Assembly (NCBI GenBank): GCA_046154695.1
Contig: JBJXFI010000163.1
Coordinates: 1 to 41,921 of the forward strand
Source: DALYLB01 sp046154695
GTDB lineage: Bacteria > Acidobacteriota > Blastocatellia > RBC074
Direction: 5' to 3'
DNA: 41,921 nucleotides
In this document: positions 23,594 through 31,300 of the stretch, piece after piece
How the letters are laid out: every line of letters begins with the position of its first letter
Position numbering within the stretch: the first letter of the stretch is position 1
Notes under the pieces: model-generated
Databases searched by the model: none
What the model saw: the letters and a program-made list of their open reading frames with translations, nothing else
What the model was told of the DNA's origin: nothing
Translations under genes and position numbers: made by a program

Positions 23594-24660
23594 GTCGCAT
23601 TGCGCTCCACTGTGAATTTCGTGCTATAGCCGGCCGAGTCGATCACGTGCGTCGCCGAAGTAATGTAATACAGGCCGCTGAACCGCCGGCCTAATTTCAG
23701 CAACTCGATTACCTTGCCGGCTTTTATGTCGCCATTGCCGATGGCCGTCCCCTCGCCGGTAATAAACTCGACCGCCATGTCGTTGAATTTTCCCCTGGCG
23801 ATCTGATTGGCTTCGCCCTCCGAGGAAACCGGCACCCCTGTGATAATGTTCTTCGTCGCGAAGAACGCGCTTTCCGTGATGCTCGCGCCGAGCTGGCGGC
23901 CGCCCATCTTCGATACCTCATCGCCGCTCCGGGCCCGGCCGGTAATGGCCTTTTTTATTTTCGCGTCCCATCCCTGCACCAATACTTCGCTTACCTGGGA
24001 TGAGGTATTCAATCGCGGGTAGAACGAGCGCAAGGTGAAACCGTACTCCAGCGAAACTACCTTGTCCCGATCGTTGGTGGCCTTGCGAAAATGCAGCACG
24101 TTATTTTCGATCGCCAATTCGTAACGGATGCGCCGCGCCCGCCCCATCAAAAAATCGATATCGGTCTGGTTGTCCTGCAACAGGTATTCGTGCGTGACCC
24201 CGGTGTCGTCCACCTGAGCGCTCAAGCCCAGGCCGGAGGCGATCTGCCTTGCGATGTCGCTGTCTTTCAGCCGGACATAGGATTTCGTCTTCAAGCCGCG
24301 CCTGAGCCGGTGCAGCGAATCGTATCCCTGCACCTTCAGAGTGGGCGCCTCGTTTTCGCTGAATTCAGGCTCGAGCGTCGTCACCTCGCCTTTGATGAGG
24401 CTGACGATTCTGCCGTCGTATCCCAGCGTCACCTCGAGTTTCGTGCCCTCCTTAAAACGCGGGCCGTCGATGTGCTTGAACTCCTGCCGGTCGGAATGCC
24501 AGTTATTCATGGTCACGCAAAACCAGCTCCCGCCCGTTACATAATCGGAGACGGTCACGTCCAGAACATCCACCATGACATCGAGAGGAAGCTCTCTTCC
24601 GTCTAGGAGCACTTTATGCTCCGGCACGACACGAACTTGTTCGAAGGCTGGTTCCGCCAT
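23590..24660 (-). CDS. Tail hub protein, phage late control gpD / gp27 type (Afp8 N-terminal half)
   Basis: A 356-residue protein of the gpD/gp27 hub family. Recognisable segments are L-L-D-G-R-E-L-P-L-D-V at the N-terminus, G-Y-D-S-L-H-R-L-R-R-G-L in the first half, and Q-T-D-I-D-F-L-M-G-R-A-R-R-I-R-Y-E in the middle, a classic late-control D motif. The C-terminal G-R-R-F-S-G-L-Y-Y-I-T-S-A-T-H is also typical. It forms the trimeric hub between tube and spike. Its stop overlaps the spike gene start by 4 nt. It follows the LysM tube protein gene as expected. Confidence 0.93.
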   Translation of the reverse strand: MAEPAFEQVRVVPEHKVLLDGRELPLDVMVDVLDVTVSDYVTGGSWFCVTMNNWHSDRQEFKHIDGPRFKEGTKLEVTLGYDGRIVSLIKGEVTTLEPEFSENEAPTLKVQGYDSLHRLRRGLKTKSYVRLKDSDIARQIASGLGLSAQVDDTGVTHEYLLQDNQTDIDFLMGRARRIRYELAIENNVLHFRKATNDRDKVVSLEYGFTLRSFYPRLNTSSQVSEVLVQGWDAKIKKAITGRARSGDEVSKMGGRQLGASITESAFFATKNIITGVPVSSEGEANQIARGKFNDMAVEFITGEGTAIGNGDIKAGKVIELLKLGRRFSGLYYITSATHVIDSAGYSTKFTVERNAT

Positions 24661-24678
24661 AACAACACCGCTCCGTGA

Positions 24679-25326
24679 TTATTGAATCGCCGGCAGTAAC
24701 AACGTTTGACCGGCCTCGATCAGCCTGGGGTTATCAATGGAATTCGTATCCGCGATCTCCCGCCATCTGGCTGGGTCTTTCCAATGCCTGGCGGCGATTC
24801 CGCTGAGCGTATCGCCGGTTCTGGCGGTGTAAACCATATATGGAAAAGAGCGGCGTTGCGGGTTACGCTTTAACTCTTCCTCCGGCAAGCGGAACTGCTT
24901 GAACGTCACGTTCAGCGTAGCCCGGACCGGCGTGCCCCCTTCATTGAAGAGCGTGAATTTTTGTGTCAGTTTTTCAAGGACGCAGGTAAAAGGGAACGTG
25001 CTCCTCGCCGGGTCGGGATCGGACCCGCCCCACCTCAACTCGATCTTGGGCGGCCGTTTGCCGTCACCGTTTGTCGGTGCCAACAGTTTTGCCAGTTCAC
25101 TCGTACGAATTCTGACATCCTCATTGTTCTCATACGTATCGAAAAACAACTCCATCGTCAGCTTGCTGCGCTCACCACCGGTATACTGTAGCTCGGGGCG
25201 TTGCCCGTTCCTCCCCTGGTCCTGCCAGTTGCTGCCATCCTCAAAGGAGTATTCCGTCGGGTTAAACAGCACAATAACCTCGCTGCCCTTATCCAGGTTT
25301 TTGATTTTCAGTTTTTCCAGCGCCAT
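24679..25326 (-). CDS. LysM-containing tube-to-hub connector (Afp7 / gp53 type)
   Basis: A 215-residue protein. The N-terminal domain (residues 1-155) has F-N-P-T-E-Y-S-F-E-D and F-T-L-F-N-E-G-G-T-P-V-R-A-T-L-N-V-T-F, seen in contractile-tail tube initiator or connector proteins. The C-terminal LysM domain runs from about residue 166 (Y-T-A-R-T-G-D-T-L-S-G-I-A-A-R-H-W-K-D-P-A-R-W) to the end (L-I-E-A-G-Q-T-L-L-L-P). AGGAG lies 9 nt before the ATG. The LysM is thought to act in assembly and not in cell-wall attack in these systems. Confidence 0.93.
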   Translation of the reverse strand: MALEKLKIKNLDKGSEVIVLFNPTEYSFEDGSNWQDQGRNGQRPELQYTGGERSKLTMELFFDTYENNEDVRIRTSELAKLLAPTNGDGKRPPKIELRWGGSDPDPARSTFPFTCVLEKLTQKFTLFNEGGTPVRATLNVTFKQFRLPEEELKRNPQRRSFPYMVYTARTGDTLSGIAARHWKDPARWREIADTNSIDNPRLIEAGQTLLLPAIQ

Positions 25327-25343
25327 TTCGCCTGTCTCCTAAT

Positions 25344-27191
25344 TCAGAAATGAAGGCCGCTTCTTTCCTTCTCGATCCAGAGCCGTCTGACGAGGGAAGA
25401 GTAAACATGGTCGGCGATCCGCGAATAATCCGATCTGGACAAGCCATCGATCGGCGAGCGGGATTTCATCACGGTCTCGACTTCCTTTCTGACGATCTCA
25501 ACGACCTCCTTCTCCCGAGTGTGCTTGACGACCCGCTCTTCTTCCAATACCGGCCGCATCGGTTGAGCATAAGCATAGTTTTGCAGCGGCGGCCTCATCT
25601 GCTCTTCCCGGCGCAGGAACGTTAACTCGCCGATTGCGGTCTCCGGCCGGCCCTCGCCATCGAGCTTGCGCTTCAGCATCGTTCGGAAGGCCGGCTCCCG
25701 GTTCAATAGCCGAGTCATCACTCCCTGGTTGATTTCAGCGAATTTCCCGGTTTGGTTATTCCCCAGCAAAATACTACTCGCGGCGTGTACGGAAGTTGTT
25801 TCGGCTTTTGTCGAGGCGCCCTCGCGATTTATGCCATTGCTGAAGCGCGAACGAGCGGCAAGCTCCCTTCCGATTGCGCCAGCCGCCGCCAAAGAAAAGT
25901 TATCCTCTTGCTTCTGCTCGAACCAATCCTCGATTTTGGTCAGCGCAACCGGCCAGCGGAAAATGGCTCTGCGATCGGATCGCCAGCCTTGCATCGATCG
26001 ATCCGGGATCGCCTTCATGCCGGGAGGTCCCACGCGATATGAAGAGGCTGGGAGTCGCTCCGCTACATCCAATGCGCCCGCTACCGAGCGCAGGGCAGGC
26101 TTAGTTGCCGGAAACCGGCGGTCACTGCCGCTGGCTCCCACGGCTTGGGACGCCATTCGAGAGGCTGCCGCAAAGCCGGTGAGCGGTTTGATGGAGTACA
26201 CTCTTTCTATCTCTTCCGCCATGCCGCGCGCGGAAAACGCCAGAACTGCCGGCTCAAGGGAATCTGTCCGGTAAAAATCCGCCGTTGTTTCCGATTTACG
26301 TTCTTCCACAAACCTGGGGCGCGGCCGCGCCCAATCGGTTTGCCCGCTTGCCGCGTTTTGCCCAGGCGCGACGAACAGCCGCGAAAGCCGGGCCGCGGGG
26401 ACGCGGGTAACAGGCATTCCGAATTCGCGTCTGATTTCAGCATCGCTTATGACGGCATAGTCCCCGAGCAAGGGCTGAATCATATGAAACGACGGCGGAT
26501 GGAAATCCCGGGCCTGCCGGCTGCCGGCTTCGTTGGCGTAAACTGCCTGCAAAATTCTTTCTATCGTATGCAGAACGTCGTGCGCTTTTGCGAGCGCGGG
26601 CGATCCGCTCGCCTCCCTGGCGTGGAGGGTTTGCAACCTTCTTTCGACCTCGCGGAAAACTTCGTGCCGTTCCGCCGCTTCCCCCCTCTTCAGGGCTGGC
26701 TGACTCAGTAATGCATTCCGTGCCGCCGATTGCATCCAAGGCTGGACGGACAAAAAGATTTTGTTTCCAACGTCCGAAAGCAGACGCGCCGTGCGAGCCT
26801 GGTTCAGCCACACGTCGAAACATTGCAACAGGCGATTCACCGTCAGCGACAGCGACGATTCCACAAACCAGGTATAAAAGGATTGATGAAATGCCTTGCC
26901 AGGCTCTTTGTAAGCCATGCCGCCTTGGAACCGGGGCAGTTCCACATCCTCCGCATCCATGAATGTATCGCCGAGGAGGAAACCGAGGAATTGCAATACA
27001 TTCGTTGTCATATGTCGGCGACGCCGATTGCCAATCTCGCGCGCAAAATTCCACGCGCGGCTTCCCATGGCATTTCCCGAAATGGATGGCGGCGCATGCC
27101 GCGCATCGATAAAGCGGCGCATGCTTTCGAGCAGCACGATGCCATGCCCTTCGTACTCCGAACCCTCAATTTTCCCTTTGTTTTTTGTCAT
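25344..27191 (-). CDS. 615-residue eCIS protein of unknown fold, tape-measure candidate
   Basis: No recognised domain. The protein is rich in Ala, Arg and Glu with a mostly helical look. It has no long hydrophobic membrane segment. The C-terminal 60 residues contain a charged helix (VVKHTREKEVVEIVRKEVET) followed by L-S-R-S-D-Y-S-R-I-A-D-H-V-Y-S-S-L-V-R-R-L-W-I-E-K-E-R, which looks like a conserved docking tail. It lies between the cysteine-cluster protein and the LysM connector, inside the structural block. Since no other gene in the cluster can be a tape measure, this is the only candidate, but direct evidence is lacking. Confidence 0.8.
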   Translation of the reverse strand: MTKNKGKIEGSEYEGHGIVLLESMRRFIDARHAPPSISGNAMGSRAWNFAREIGNRRRRHMTTNVLQFLGFLLGDTFMDAEDVELPRFQGGMAYKEPGKAFHQSFYTWFVESSLSLTVNRLLQCFDVWLNQARTARLLSDVGNKIFLSVQPWMQSAARNALLSQPALKRGEAAERHEVFREVERRLQTLHAREASGSPALAKAHDVLHTIERILQAVYANEAGSRQARDFHPPSFHMIQPLLGDYAVISDAEIRREFGMPVTRVPAARLSRLFVAPGQNAASGQTDWARPRPRFVEERKSETTADFYRTDSLEPAVLAFSARGMAEEIERVYSIKPLTGFAAASRMASQAVGASGSDRRFPATKPALRSVAGALDVAERLPASSYRVGPPGMKAIPDRSMQGWRSDRRAIFRWPVALTKIEDWFEQKQEDNFSLAAAGAIGRELAARSRFSNGINREGASTKAETTSVHAASSILLGNNQTGKFAEINQGVMTRLLNREPAFRTMLKRKLDGEGRPETAIGELTFLRREEQMRPPLQNYAYAQPMRPVLEEERVVKHTREKEVVEIVRKEVETVMKSRSPIDGLSRSDYSRIADHVYSSLVRRLWIEKERSGLHF

Positions 27192-27203
27192 TAGCCTACA
27201 ACT

Positions 27204-27941
27204 TCATTCAACCGTCCCAGTTCCTTCTTGTGGTTGCCCGTCGCCGCCGTTCCCGTTCAATTTATCGATCAGATTCCCCAACTCCGGGCTGACGACTCTG
27301 TTCTCGAAATCCTGCCAGATGCGTTGGTCCTTGCGGCAATCGTAGGCGCGGCAGACATAAGGGCGGTCTTCGTAAATGCCGCAGCGTTGATGCTCGCGGT
27401 CGAGATGATGGCAGTAGCCGTCGGCGCCCCGGCGGATCATGTAAGGCTGGCCGAGGTTCCATTTGACCCGGCCTTTTTCCACATCCCGCACGGTGAGCGC
27501 GAACCGCAACCGGCAACAGGCCGCGTGGCACAAATGCAGGCGGTTCTCGCAGTCAATCTCCACATCGAGAGGGGCGCCGTCAGCACCTTTCTCTTCCGCG
27601 GTCAGCGCCACGCCCATGCCTTTTTCGGCGAAATTCTCCGCCAGGCGTTTACTGACTTCTTCCTTTCTTTTATCCAGCTCTTCGATGGTGATGATGCCTC
27701 GCTCGCTAAGCAATTCGATCAACGCATAGGAGAAAGAAGCGACTTCCAGAACTTTGTTCGAGTTGGCGTTCGCTCGGCTGTGCGTGTAGAGAAACCCCTG
27801 GGCCACCTCCTCACGCAGGTTTTCCGCGGCGGCCGGCTGGGCTTCCCCGTCCTGGCCCGCCCCATTTTTGCCGTTTCCGGAGTAACGTTGGATCCGGATG
27901 AGCTTGGGACGTTTCGCTTGTGCTTCCTCGTTTAGTTCCAT
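27204..27941 (-). CDS. YkgJ-type cysteine-cluster (Zn/Fe-chelating) protein
   Basis: A protein of 245 residues whose C-terminal half shows C-E-N-R-L-H-L-C-H-A-A-C-C and, about 50 residues later, C-H-H-L-D-R-E-H-Q-R-C-G-I-Y-E-D-R-P-Y-V-C-R-A-Y-D-C, the cysteine pattern of the YkgJ/PF03692 family proposed to bind zinc or an iron cluster. The N-terminal part is helical and charged, with an R-I-Q-R-Y motif near the start. A TTG at 27983 gives a longer frame overlapping the AAA+ gene, but the ATG at 27941, 7 nt after that gene's stop, is preferred. Why a cysteine-cluster protein is embedded in an eCIS operon is unknown. Confidence 0.85.
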   Translation of the reverse strand: MELNEEAQAKRPKLIRIQRYSGNGKNGAGQDGEAQPAAAENLREEVAQGFLYTHSRANANSNKVLEVASFSYALIELLSERGIITIEELDKRKEEVSKRLAENFAEKGMGVALTAEEKGADGAPLDVEIDCENRLHLCHAACCRLRFALTVRDVEKGRVKWNLGQPYMIRRGADGYCHHLDREHQRCGIYEDRPYVCRAYDCRKDQRIWQDFENRVVSPELGNLIDKLNGNGGDGQPQEGTGTVE

Positions 27942-27948
27942 GTCTTTC

Positions 27949-30276
27949 TCAATCGTGTTCGAGAAGCTCGTGGTACTCGCCAAAATCCGACTTCACATAC
28001 AGCCGGCCCATTTTCTGAAACTCGCGTTTGGCAGCGCGGATGATGTGTTTCATGCCGACGACGCCGGAATTTTCAACCGCCAGAAACGCGGCACTCAGGG
28101 CGATGTTTTTGATGTGTCCGCCGGAAATTTCGAATTTCCCCGCCAGGAAGTCGAACTCAATGTCCTGGCCGCGCGGCATTTCGGCGGGGAAGATGTTGCG
28201 CCAGATCCTGGCGCGATAGTGCCGGTCCGGAAATGGAATCTCGACGATAAAGCGCAACCGACGGGTGAATGCTTCATCGATGTTCTTCTGGAAATTGCTC
28301 GCCATGATGACGATGCCCTCGTACTCCTCCATCTTTTGAAGCAGGTAATTGACCTCGATGTTGGCGTAACGATCGTGAGCGTCTTTCACCTCGGATCGCT
28401 TGCCGAAGAGCGCGTCAGCCTCGTCGAAAAACAGGATGGCGTTGCTCTGCTCCGCTTCCTGGAAAATCCGGTTCAGGTTTTTCTCTGTTTCGCCGATGTA
28501 CTTGCTGACCACCGTTGAGAGGTCGATTTTGAATAAATCCAATCCGAGGTCGTTGGCGATGATCTCCGCGGCCATTGTCTTGCCGGTCCCAGGCGGCCCT
28601 GCGAAAAGGGCGCTGATCCCTCTGCCCAACGAGATTTTTCGGTTGAAATTCCACTCGGTGAATACCTGCTGTCGGTGCTTGACGTGCAGGCAGATTTCTT
28701 TCAGGTGCCGCAGGGTATCCTGGGGCAGAACGATGTCATTCCACGTGAAGAGCGGCGTGATCTTCTGCGCCAGGTTGGCAAGGTTGGTGGTGGATTGCGA
28801 CCGGCAGGCGCGGTAAAGGTCCTCTACTGAAACCTCTGGGGCTGAGACCTCCGGCGGCGATAGCCGGTCCATTGTCGCGTTGTGCCTGGCCTCCGCGAAG
28901 GCCTGATGAATTTTGCCGGGGGTGAATTGAAACTTGCCGGCGACGGTTTCGATTTCGCCTTCCAATTTTTCGCTCGCATTCGAGGGGTTCATGATGATCT
29001 CCCGCCACAGCTTCTTGCGCGCGTCGAAATCCGGCCAGGGAACGTGGACATTCACCAGGCGCCGCGCCTCCTGGGGCGTCGATGCCATCCACGGCTTTGC
29101 GCTGCCCAAAAAAACGACGCCGCGAAATGTCTCCAACGCCTGCAGCAGCGCCTGTCTGGCGTATTGCGCGGGTTCCTGTTCAGCCATCAAAACGTCCGCC
29201 TGATCCAGATAGACCGCGGCGCCGCGAAGCCGCGCTTCCCTGAACAGCCGCGCGATCGTCGCGGCAACAGGTTGTCCGTTGACCGTCAAATGAGTGAGAT
29301 TCGTGACGAGCAGATCAAGCCCCTCCATGCCGCACAACGCTTCCGCCGTGTGTTTCCTGCCGGCGCCGGCTTGCCCGTGCAAGACGATGCCTCTGGCCCC
29401 GGCGTCGCTTCCATCCTTGCGGGCCTTGCGGGCCTTGCGGGCCTTGCGGGATCGAATCAGCGATCCGAAAACGTTCATCAGTTTCACGCGGGCATCCGAC
29501 GGCGGAAGCATGTCCTCCGCGGTAGGGCGCGGGGGAATCACCCGGCTGAAAGGCGCTAGAGCTTCATCCATGACGTCGATGTCGAGAAGATATTTGACGA
29601 TACGCTCATCGATCTTCAGCGAGCGCGACAGGAAGGAATGAGAAGCATTCTCTTCGCCGGCGAAACTGATGAGCTGATGCCGGAACAGCGGTTCTTCGCC
29701 CGTGAACCGCGCCCTCGCATGCGCGCGCTGGTCCGCCGTTTCGCAAAACAGATGGAACACCAGATCGATGGCCGGCCTTTTACTGGTCACATCGTTCTGC
29801 AGATATGCGTAAAGCTTCTCGTATTTAAGATCCAGCTCGGGCGCCAGGCAGACGAGAAGCGCGTTCAGGTCGAACGGCGTCAACTCACATCGTTCGCCGA
29901 TCTCGCGCAGGGAAAGCCGTACGCCTTGTTCCAACGCGCGGCTCGATCGGGCCACGATTTCATCTCCGAGTTTCGCTGCCTCCGAAAGCAGAAAATGCGT
30001 CTCCGCACTTTCCACACTTTCCGGGCCGGCGGCGTCCCGAACTTCATCTAATTCTCTTTCATCCGGCTCTCCTTCATTCGGACCTCTTCCAATGGAGAAG
30101 TTACTCAGAAGAGCCTTAATCTCCTCTTCGCTGAGAACCAGGCCGCGAAATTCATGGCGGGAGAGTTTGGCCTGCTCGGCTTTTTCCCGCTCGATCCGGA
30201 GTCCGATGAGTAAATCGAGCCGGCGCAGTTCGTCGAAGATGTGTTCGCGGCTGTTTCGATATGCCTGCATGACCAC
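27949..30276 (-). CDS. Tandem AAA+ ATPase of the Afp15 type
   Basis: A 775-residue protein with a helical N-terminal region (residues 1-270) and two AAA+ modules. The first is degenerate: its P-loop reads G-Q-A-G-A-G-R-K (301-308, Arg where the lysine is expected) and its Walker B is Y-L-D-Q-A-D (Gln for the catalytic Glu). The second is intact, with G-P-P-G-T-G-K-T at 560-567, F-F-D-E-A-D in 614-621 and an arginine finger region T-R-R-L-R-F. This matches the Afp15-type ATPase found in eCIS and thought to assist assembly or loading. GTG at 30276 is the longest start; an ATG lies two codons further in. Confidence 0.95.
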   Translation of the reverse strand: MVMQAYRNSREHIFDELRRLDLLIGLRIEREKAEQAKLSRHEFRGLVLSEEEIKALLSNFSIGRGPNEGEPDERELDEVRDAAGPESVESAETHFLLSEAAKLGDEIVARSSRALEQGVRLSLREIGERCELTPFDLNALLVCLAPELDLKYEKLYAYLQNDVTSKRPAIDLVFHLFCETADQRAHARARFTGEEPLFRHQLISFAGEENASHSFLSRSLKIDERIVKYLLDIDVMDEALAPFSRVIPPRPTAEDMLPPSDARVKLMNVFGSLIRSRKARKARKARKDGSDAGARGIVLHGQAGAGRKHTAEALCGMEGLDLLVTNLTHLTVNGQPVAATIARLFREARLRGAAVYLDQADVLMAEQEPAQYARQALLQALETFRGVVFLGSAKPWMASTPQEARRLVNVHVPWPDFDARKKLWREIIMNPSNASEKLEGEIETVAGKFQFTPGKIHQAFAEARHNATMDRLSPPEVSAPEVSVEDLYRACRSQSTTNLANLAQKITPLFTWNDIVLPQDTLRHLKEICLHVKHRQQVFTEWNFNRKISLGRGISALFAGPPGTGKTMAAEIIANDLGLDLFKIDLSTVVSKYIGETEKNLNRIFQEAEQSNAILFFDEADALFGKRSEVKDAHDRYANIEVNYLLQKMEEYEGIVIMASNFQKNIDEAFTRRLRFIVEIPFPDRHYRARIWRNIFPAEMPRGQDIEFDFLAGKFEISGGHIKNIALSAAFLAVENSGVVGMKHIIRAAKREFQKMGRLYVKSDFGEYHELLEHD
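29415..29450 (-). repeat. Four 9-bp tandem repeats in the AAA+ gene
   Basis: Four perfect copies of CCTTGCGGG on the plus strand encode a run of R-K-A triplets (RKARKARKARK) in the linker just before the first AAA+ module. In-frame 9-bp units can expand or contract without breaking the protein. Confidence 0.9.
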
Positions 30277-30279
30277 TCA

Positions 30280-30834
30280 TCACTCGTACTGGTTGACCTT
30301 CTCTCTCACCCGGATCACGGTCCTCTCCACCGCCGAATCAATGAAGACGATACGGGCCTGGTAACAAACCGAGAGCCGGTAAGGGATGTTGAACGCATTC
30401 CAAACGCGCGTGAGCTCCTCCAGGTTGAACGAGCACAAATCCAGCTTCAATGGCTCCGCCGTATGTTCCAGCGATCCTCGCAGCAATGACGGTTCGATGA
30501 TGGCGTTGTCGTACAGGACGCGCATGGCCTCGCCGAGCACCCGATGGCCGTCTTCCAGCCGCCTCGCATAGGGGGTGATCACGTAAAACAAATTCAACGA
30601 CAACGGCTGCTTGTGCAAGATCTCGGTTCCGGCCGCCTGCCAATCCCGATTCTTCGCGAAGGCATTCTCCTCGATTCGAAACAGATATAAATTGATCTTC
30701 GGCCGGGTCTCATCAATGGTTTCATCGGCCGGCGATTCCAGGGACACATCGAAGGACCCCGTCGGTTTCTGCTCGTTTTCGAGCAGGTCGTGCAACGACC
30801 GGGTGACATCGCCGATTGCGGTTGAAGCGCTCAT
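30280..30834 (-). CDS. DUF4255 / Pvc16-like tail terminator
   Basis: A 184-residue protein of the DUF4255 (Pvc16 N-terminal) family: S-A-S-T-A-I-G-D-V-T-R-S-L-H-D-L-L at the N-terminus, R-P-K-I-N-L-Y-L-F-R-I-E-E-N-A in the middle, and L-S-L-N-L-F-Y-V-I-T-P-Y. The C-terminal part has I-P-Y-R-L-S-V-C-Y-Q-A-R-I-V-F-I. Such proteins cap the distal end of the tube and sheath, setting the particle end. It directly follows the second tube protein (2 nt gap) and precedes the AAA+ gene, as in other eCIS. Confidence 0.93.
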   Translation of the reverse strand: MSASTAIGDVTRSLHDLLENEQKPTGSFDVSLESPADETIDETRPKINLYLFRIEENAFAKNRDWQAAGTEILHKQPLSLNLFYVITPYARRLEDGHRVLGEAMRVLYDNAIIEPSLLRGSLEHTAEPLKLDLCSFNLEELTRVWNAFNIPYRLSVCYQARIVFIDSAVERTVIRVREKVNQYE

Positions 30835-30836
30835 AT

Positions 30837-31274
30837 CTATTTATCCACCCGAATCCCTTCGTGAGCGATTTCCAGACTCTCAATGGCGATTTCACTGGCG
30901 CTGGCCTTTAAATCGGGTCCCGTCCATTTCACGGGGAAGGCGCGTTTGAGGTTCCATCGCCTGGCCGGCACGCCTTTTTCATCATCGAGGACGATGACGA
31001 GATTCGCTGCTCTCGCGAAGCTTCCCGCCGCCACCTCAAGCTGCCAGGTTATCAATTCCGTGGAATTCGTGACGCCTCGCTTCAACGTTATATTGCCGTA
31101 GCTTGCATGCTCGGGGAATTTCAAAGTAGTTTTGTTGTTCCCGCCTTCTTTATAATCAAAAGTTTTTACTTCCATCTGCAGTCCGCTGCATTCGGAAAAG
31201 CCCGCGACTTCAACGTTGTTTCTTTCGAGCTTAAAACGAAAACCGGCAAACGGATCAGCGACTCTTCTCGACAT
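30837..31274 (-). CDS. Inner tube protein 2 (Afp5/Afp1, gp19 family)
   Basis: A 145-residue tube protein paralogue. Typical motifs are D-P-F-A-G-F-R-F-K-L-E at the start, F-S-E-C-S-G-L-Q-M-E-V, Y-G-N-I-T-L-K-R-G-V in the centre, and the C-terminal W-T-G-P-D-L-K-A-S-A-S-E-I-A-I-E-S-L-E-I-A-H-E-G. A GTG at 31304 overlaps the sheath stop, but the ATG at 31274 has GAGGGG about 6 nt upstream and aligns with the first tube protein, so it is preferred. It probably forms the specialised ring near the baseplate or terminator (Afp5-like role, inferred). Confidence 0.94.
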   Translation of the reverse strand: MSRRVADPFAGFRFKLERNNVEVAGFSECSGLQMEVKTFDYKEGGNNKTTLKFPEHASYGNITLKRGVTNSTELITWQLEVAAGSFARAANLVIVLDDEKGVPARRWNLKRAFPVKWTGPDLKASASEIAIESLEIAHEGIRVDK

Positions 31275-31300
31275 GTCGGCCCCTCGATAAGCACTCAGAT

